The notes below the pieces were generated by a model. The model searched no databases. It saw nothing but the letters and a program-made list of their open reading frames with translations, and was not told the DNA's origin. DNA of 6,247 bases from Micromonosporaceae bacterium (GTDB taxonomy: Bacteria; Actinomycetota; Actinomycetes; Mycobacteriales; Micromonosporaceae). Shown in pieces: positions 4,798 to 6,247 of the stretch (positions within the stretch are counted from its first letter, which is position 1; each line of letters starts with the position of its first letter). The stretch lies in assembly GCA_019689695.1 (NCBI GenBank), contig JADGHA010000267.1, positions 1 through 6,247 on the forward strand. Reading direction: 5' to 3'. A program made the translations under genes and the position numbers.

Positions 4798-5304
4798 TCA
4801 GGCGAGCACCCCCCAGGCGCACACGGCGACCACGACCAGCACCACCAGGCCGAGCGCGGCCTGCAGTACCGTGTCCGGGCCGAGATGCGACCAGAGTGTC
4901 GGGGCCCGGGGTTGGAGCACCTGACCGGTGGTCAGGTTCGCGATGTGATACACCCGCGGCGGCAGGTCGTCGCTCTGGTAGCGCAGCCGGGCCCGGATCT
5001 GATCGCCGAGCCGCAGCGCGTTCGCGGAGAGGTACCCGTGGATCTCCAGCTGGAACACGCGCCCCCGCCCGTCGCGCACCCGAACCGGCGTCACCAGGTA
5101 CTCCGGGCCCTTGCGCAGCTCCTTCCATCGCCGGGGGCGGCCGCCGCCGGGCAGCGCTGAGCTGGCGGCCCGGACCAGGGCGCCGACCCAGTACAAGGTC
5201 AGCAGCAGCAGGCGCGGGACCGCGACCTCTCGCGGATAGCCCTCGTCGATGCCGACCAGCCGGCCGGTGACCACCGGCGGGCTGGGCCGCCTGCGGGTGT
5301 CCAC
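4798..5304 (-). CDS. Unrecognised membrane-anchored protein
   Basis: A 168-residue protein I do not recognise. It begins with a proline/arginine-rich tail, then a hydrophobic stretch VAVPRLLLLTLYWVGALVRAA (28-48, interrupted by R31) that may be a membrane or amphipathic helix. A soluble central region of about residues 58-140 follows, rich in beta-strand patterns (VTPVRVRDGRGRVFQLEIHG, ALRLGDQIRARLRYQ, RVYHIANLTTGQVL) that suggest a small beta-barrel or OB-like domain. A clear C-terminal helix LGLVVLVVVAVCAWGVLA ends the chain. The central domain probably lies between two membrane anchors, on a side I cannot determine. The GTG start directly follows the TGA of the cupin gene without a strong ribosome binding site, so translation is probably coupled. 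A strong hairpin follows the gene. The coding call is good; the function is unknown. Confidence 0.78.
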   Translation of the reverse strand: MDTRRRPSPPVVTGRLVGIDEGYPREVAVPRLLLLTLYWVGALVRAASSALPGGGRPRRWKELRKGPEYLVTPVRVRDGRGRVFQLEIHGYLSANALRLGDQIRARLRYQSDDLPPRVYHIANLTTGQVLQPRAPTLWSHLGPDTVLQAALGLVVLVVVAVCAWGVLA

Positions 5305-5703
5305 TCAGTGCGCCAGGTCGTGGCCGGTAGTGCTGTCCACGTACGCCGGTATCTCGCCGCGGTGCCGGTCGCCGGTGGTGGCGGTCCCGGTGGGCTCGAA
5401 CATCAAGATCGACGCGCCTGGCGACGACGGCTTGTGCTCCACCCCTTTGGGCACCACGAAGGTGTCGCCGGTCCGGAGCACGACGGTGGTCTCGGTGCCG
5501 TCCGCATCGCGCAGGGCGATGTCGAACTGGCCGTCGAGGACCAGGAAGAACTCGTCGGTGTGGTCGTGGACGTGCCACACGTGGTCGCCCTTCGCGTGCG
5601 CGATGCGCACCTCGTAGTCGTTCAACCGTGCCACGATCCGCGGGCTGTAGATGTCGTCGAAGGAGGCCAGCGCCTCGGTCAGGTTCACCGGCTTCAGATC
5701 CAT
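5305..5703 (-). CDS. Single-domain cupin protein
   Basis: A 132-residue mono-cupin. Motif 1 is GDHVWHVHDHTDEFFLVLDG (39-58), with metal ligands H44, H46 and E51 and the closing G58. Motif 2 is GDTFVVPKGVEH (79-90), with H90 as the fourth ligand. All ligands are present, so it should bind a divalent metal. Small cupins of this type include dioxygenase-, isomerase- and mannose-6-phosphate-isomerase-like proteins, and the sequence does not tell which reaction applies. It is cytosolic, without a signal peptide. GGGAGG lies 12 nt before the ATG at 5703. Its TGA abuts the GTG of the next gene, so the two form an operon. It is divergent from the possible peroxidase gene, and the shared 178-nt gap holds several dyads. 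Confidence 0.92.
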   Translation of the reverse strand: MDLKPVNLTEALASFDDIYSPRIVARLNDYEVRIAHAKGDHVWHVHDHTDEFFLVLDGQFDIALRDADGTETTVVLRTGDTFVVPKGVEHKPSSPGASILMFEPTGTATTGDRHRGEIPAYVDSTTGHDLAH

Positions 5704-5747
5704 ACGCCAATTTTGCCTCCCGCCGCGGCGACAGTCTCCTGGCAGGC

Positions 5748-5767
5748 TGCATAGGCATCGACATGCA
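5748..5767. promoter_or_regulatory. Inverted repeat TGCAT-N10-ATGCA
   Basis: Perfect 5-bp arms at 5748-5752 and 5763-5767 lie one helical turn and a half apart (centre to centre), about 45 nt upstream of the cupin ATG. The spacing fits a dimeric regulator. TATGCA on the minus strand (5753-5748) could be a -10 for the cupin gene, but no -35 is evident. Confidence 0.25.
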
Positions 5768-5776
5768 AGAATCCCT

Positions 5777-5810
5777 TAGGGTGCTGTGGTCTGGACTGGA
5801 TCAGTTCCAG
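5777..5810 (+). promoter_or_regulatory. Candidate -10 followed by a 20-bp dyad
   Basis: TAGGGT (5777-5782) is a plausible actinobacterial -10, though it lacks a recognisable -35. Starting 9 nt later, CTGGACTG-GAT-CAG(T)TCCAG (5791-5810) forms an eight-pair dyad with one bulged T. That is where an operator covering the transcription start would lie. Its orientation suits the rightward gene at 5882. Confidence 0.3.
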
Positions 5811-5824
5811 AATGCGGAATGCTC

Positions 5825-5856
5825 GCGGGTTCCCGCCCGGCGCCACGGCGCGCCGG
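5825..5856 (+). repeat. Two abutting hairpins in the leader of the rightward gene
   Basis: GCGGG-TT-CCCGC (5825-5836) is followed without a gap by CCGGCGC-N6-GCGCCGG (5837-5856), a perfect 7-bp stem. They end 11 nt before the AAAGGTGG ribosome binding site, so a transcript from upstream would carry tightly folded RNA just ahead of its start codon. Confidence 0.35.
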
Positions 5857-5881
5857 CCCGTAGGGCGAAAGGTGGACGACG

Positions 5882-6247
5882 ATGACACCCAGACGCTGTC
5901 CCGGTCACGCCCGCAAGGACGACACGAGCCGCCAGCGGTTTTCGGGCCTGGGCACCGGTACGGCCGACGCCGTCGCGCTCGGCGGCACGTCGACGGCGGC
6001 CCTCACGCGGGCCACGGCGACCCTCACGCCGGCCGGCCGGTTCGGCCGCATGTTTCCGGACCTGCCCCCGTTCGTCGTGGCGACCGGCCGCAACCGGGTC
6101 GCGCTGATCGACCCGGGAAGCCCGGTGGCCTGGCGTGACGCTAAGAACGATCTCTCCGCCGGCCTGGTGCACCTGCGCGCCAACCCAGGCCTCAGCCGGC
6201 TCGTCCCTCGCCGCCGCACAAACCTGGCGCCCGGCCCTGCCCACCCC
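5882..6247 (+). CDS. Partial CDS, possible animal-type heme peroxidase N-terminus
   Basis: The open frame runs from ATG 5882 to the window edge (122 codons, no stop), so the gene is cut. AAAGGTGG (5868-5875) lies 6 nt before the ATG, and third codon positions are strongly G/C. The peptide contains LTPAGRFGRMFPDLPPF (48-64) and DPGSPVAWRDAKNDLSAG (77-94). From memory these resemble the start of bacterial proteins of the animal heme peroxidase family, which continue into the distal-histidine GQFxDHD region. That catalytic part would lie outside the window, so the activity cannot be confirmed. The last 20 or so residues (LVPRRRTNLAPGPAHP) are unusually rich in Arg and Pro and stop resembling what I remember of the family, which could mean a frameshift. 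The gene is divergent from the cupin. The coding call is fair; the family call is tentative. Confidence 0.6.
   Translation, partial: MTPRRCPGHARKDDTSRQRFSGLGTGTADAVALGGTSTAALTRATATLTPAGRFGRMFPDLPPFVVATGRNRVALIDPGSPVAWRDAKNDLSAGLVHLRANPGLSRLVPRRRTNLAPGPAHP

Noticed and set aside
4730..5764. Long minus-strand open frame (344 codons) across the cupin and membrane-protein genes
   Set aside because: It is an Arg/Pro/Ala/Gly-rich shadow of two real genes in another frame, with no recognisable domain. Long spurious frames are expected at this GC content.
1..6247. CRISPR array, tRNA/rRNA, insertion sequence, prophage or defence system
   Set aside because: I found no regularly spaced repeats, cloverleaf or rRNA-like stretches, transposase or integrase motifs, or defence-gene domains on either strand.

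Overview
The window is very GC-rich, its coding frames have strongly G/C-biased third codon positions, and it uses GTG/TTG as well as ATG starts. Together with the protein families present, this points to a high-GC actinomycete chromosome, probably of the Micromonospora/Streptomyces kind. The genus is inference. I see no rRNA, tRNA, CRISPR, transposase, phage or plasmid signature.

Layout, left to right. (1) Bases 101-982, plus strand: a two-gene unit of a tandem CBS-domain protein followed 9 nt later by a PEBP/YbhB-like protein. (2) 1106-2299, plus: an MFS transporter whose first membrane helix is encoded upstream of any usable start codon, behind an in-frame TGA. A palindromic terminator-like hairpin follows it directly. 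(3) 2300-2519: a control region with a nested inverted repeat and three TAAGAT-type motifs, leading into a zinc-independent MDR quinone oxidoreductase (2520-3434). (4) 3445-3945, minus: a DUF456 membrane protein, convergent with the oxidoreductase and only 10 nt away. (5) 3946-4227: a divergent control region rich in stem-loops. (6) 4228-4581, plus: a small DoxX-like four-helix membrane protein. (7) 4582-4797: a non-coding region between convergent genes, holding two strong hairpins. (8) 5703-4798, minus: a cupin gene whose TGA abuts the GTG of an unrecognised membrane-anchored protein. (9) 5704-5881: a divergent intergenic region with a 20-bp dyad and tandem hairpins. It leads into a rightward gene that runs off the window end (5882->6247) and whose N-terminus looks like a bacterial animal-type heme peroxidase.

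Functionally this looks like an ordinary accessory stretch: redox and stress enzymes (quinone oxidoreductase, possible heme peroxidase, DoxX-like protein), a CBS sensor module, small membrane proteins and a drug/metabolite exporter. No set of genes here forms a recognisable defence, secretion, biosynthetic or mobile system, and I do not claim one. The points most worth a second look are the nonsense-interrupted N-terminus of the transporter, the cupin-coupled unknown membrane protein, the short leader ORF before the DUF456 gene, and the palindrome architecture in three intergenic regions.
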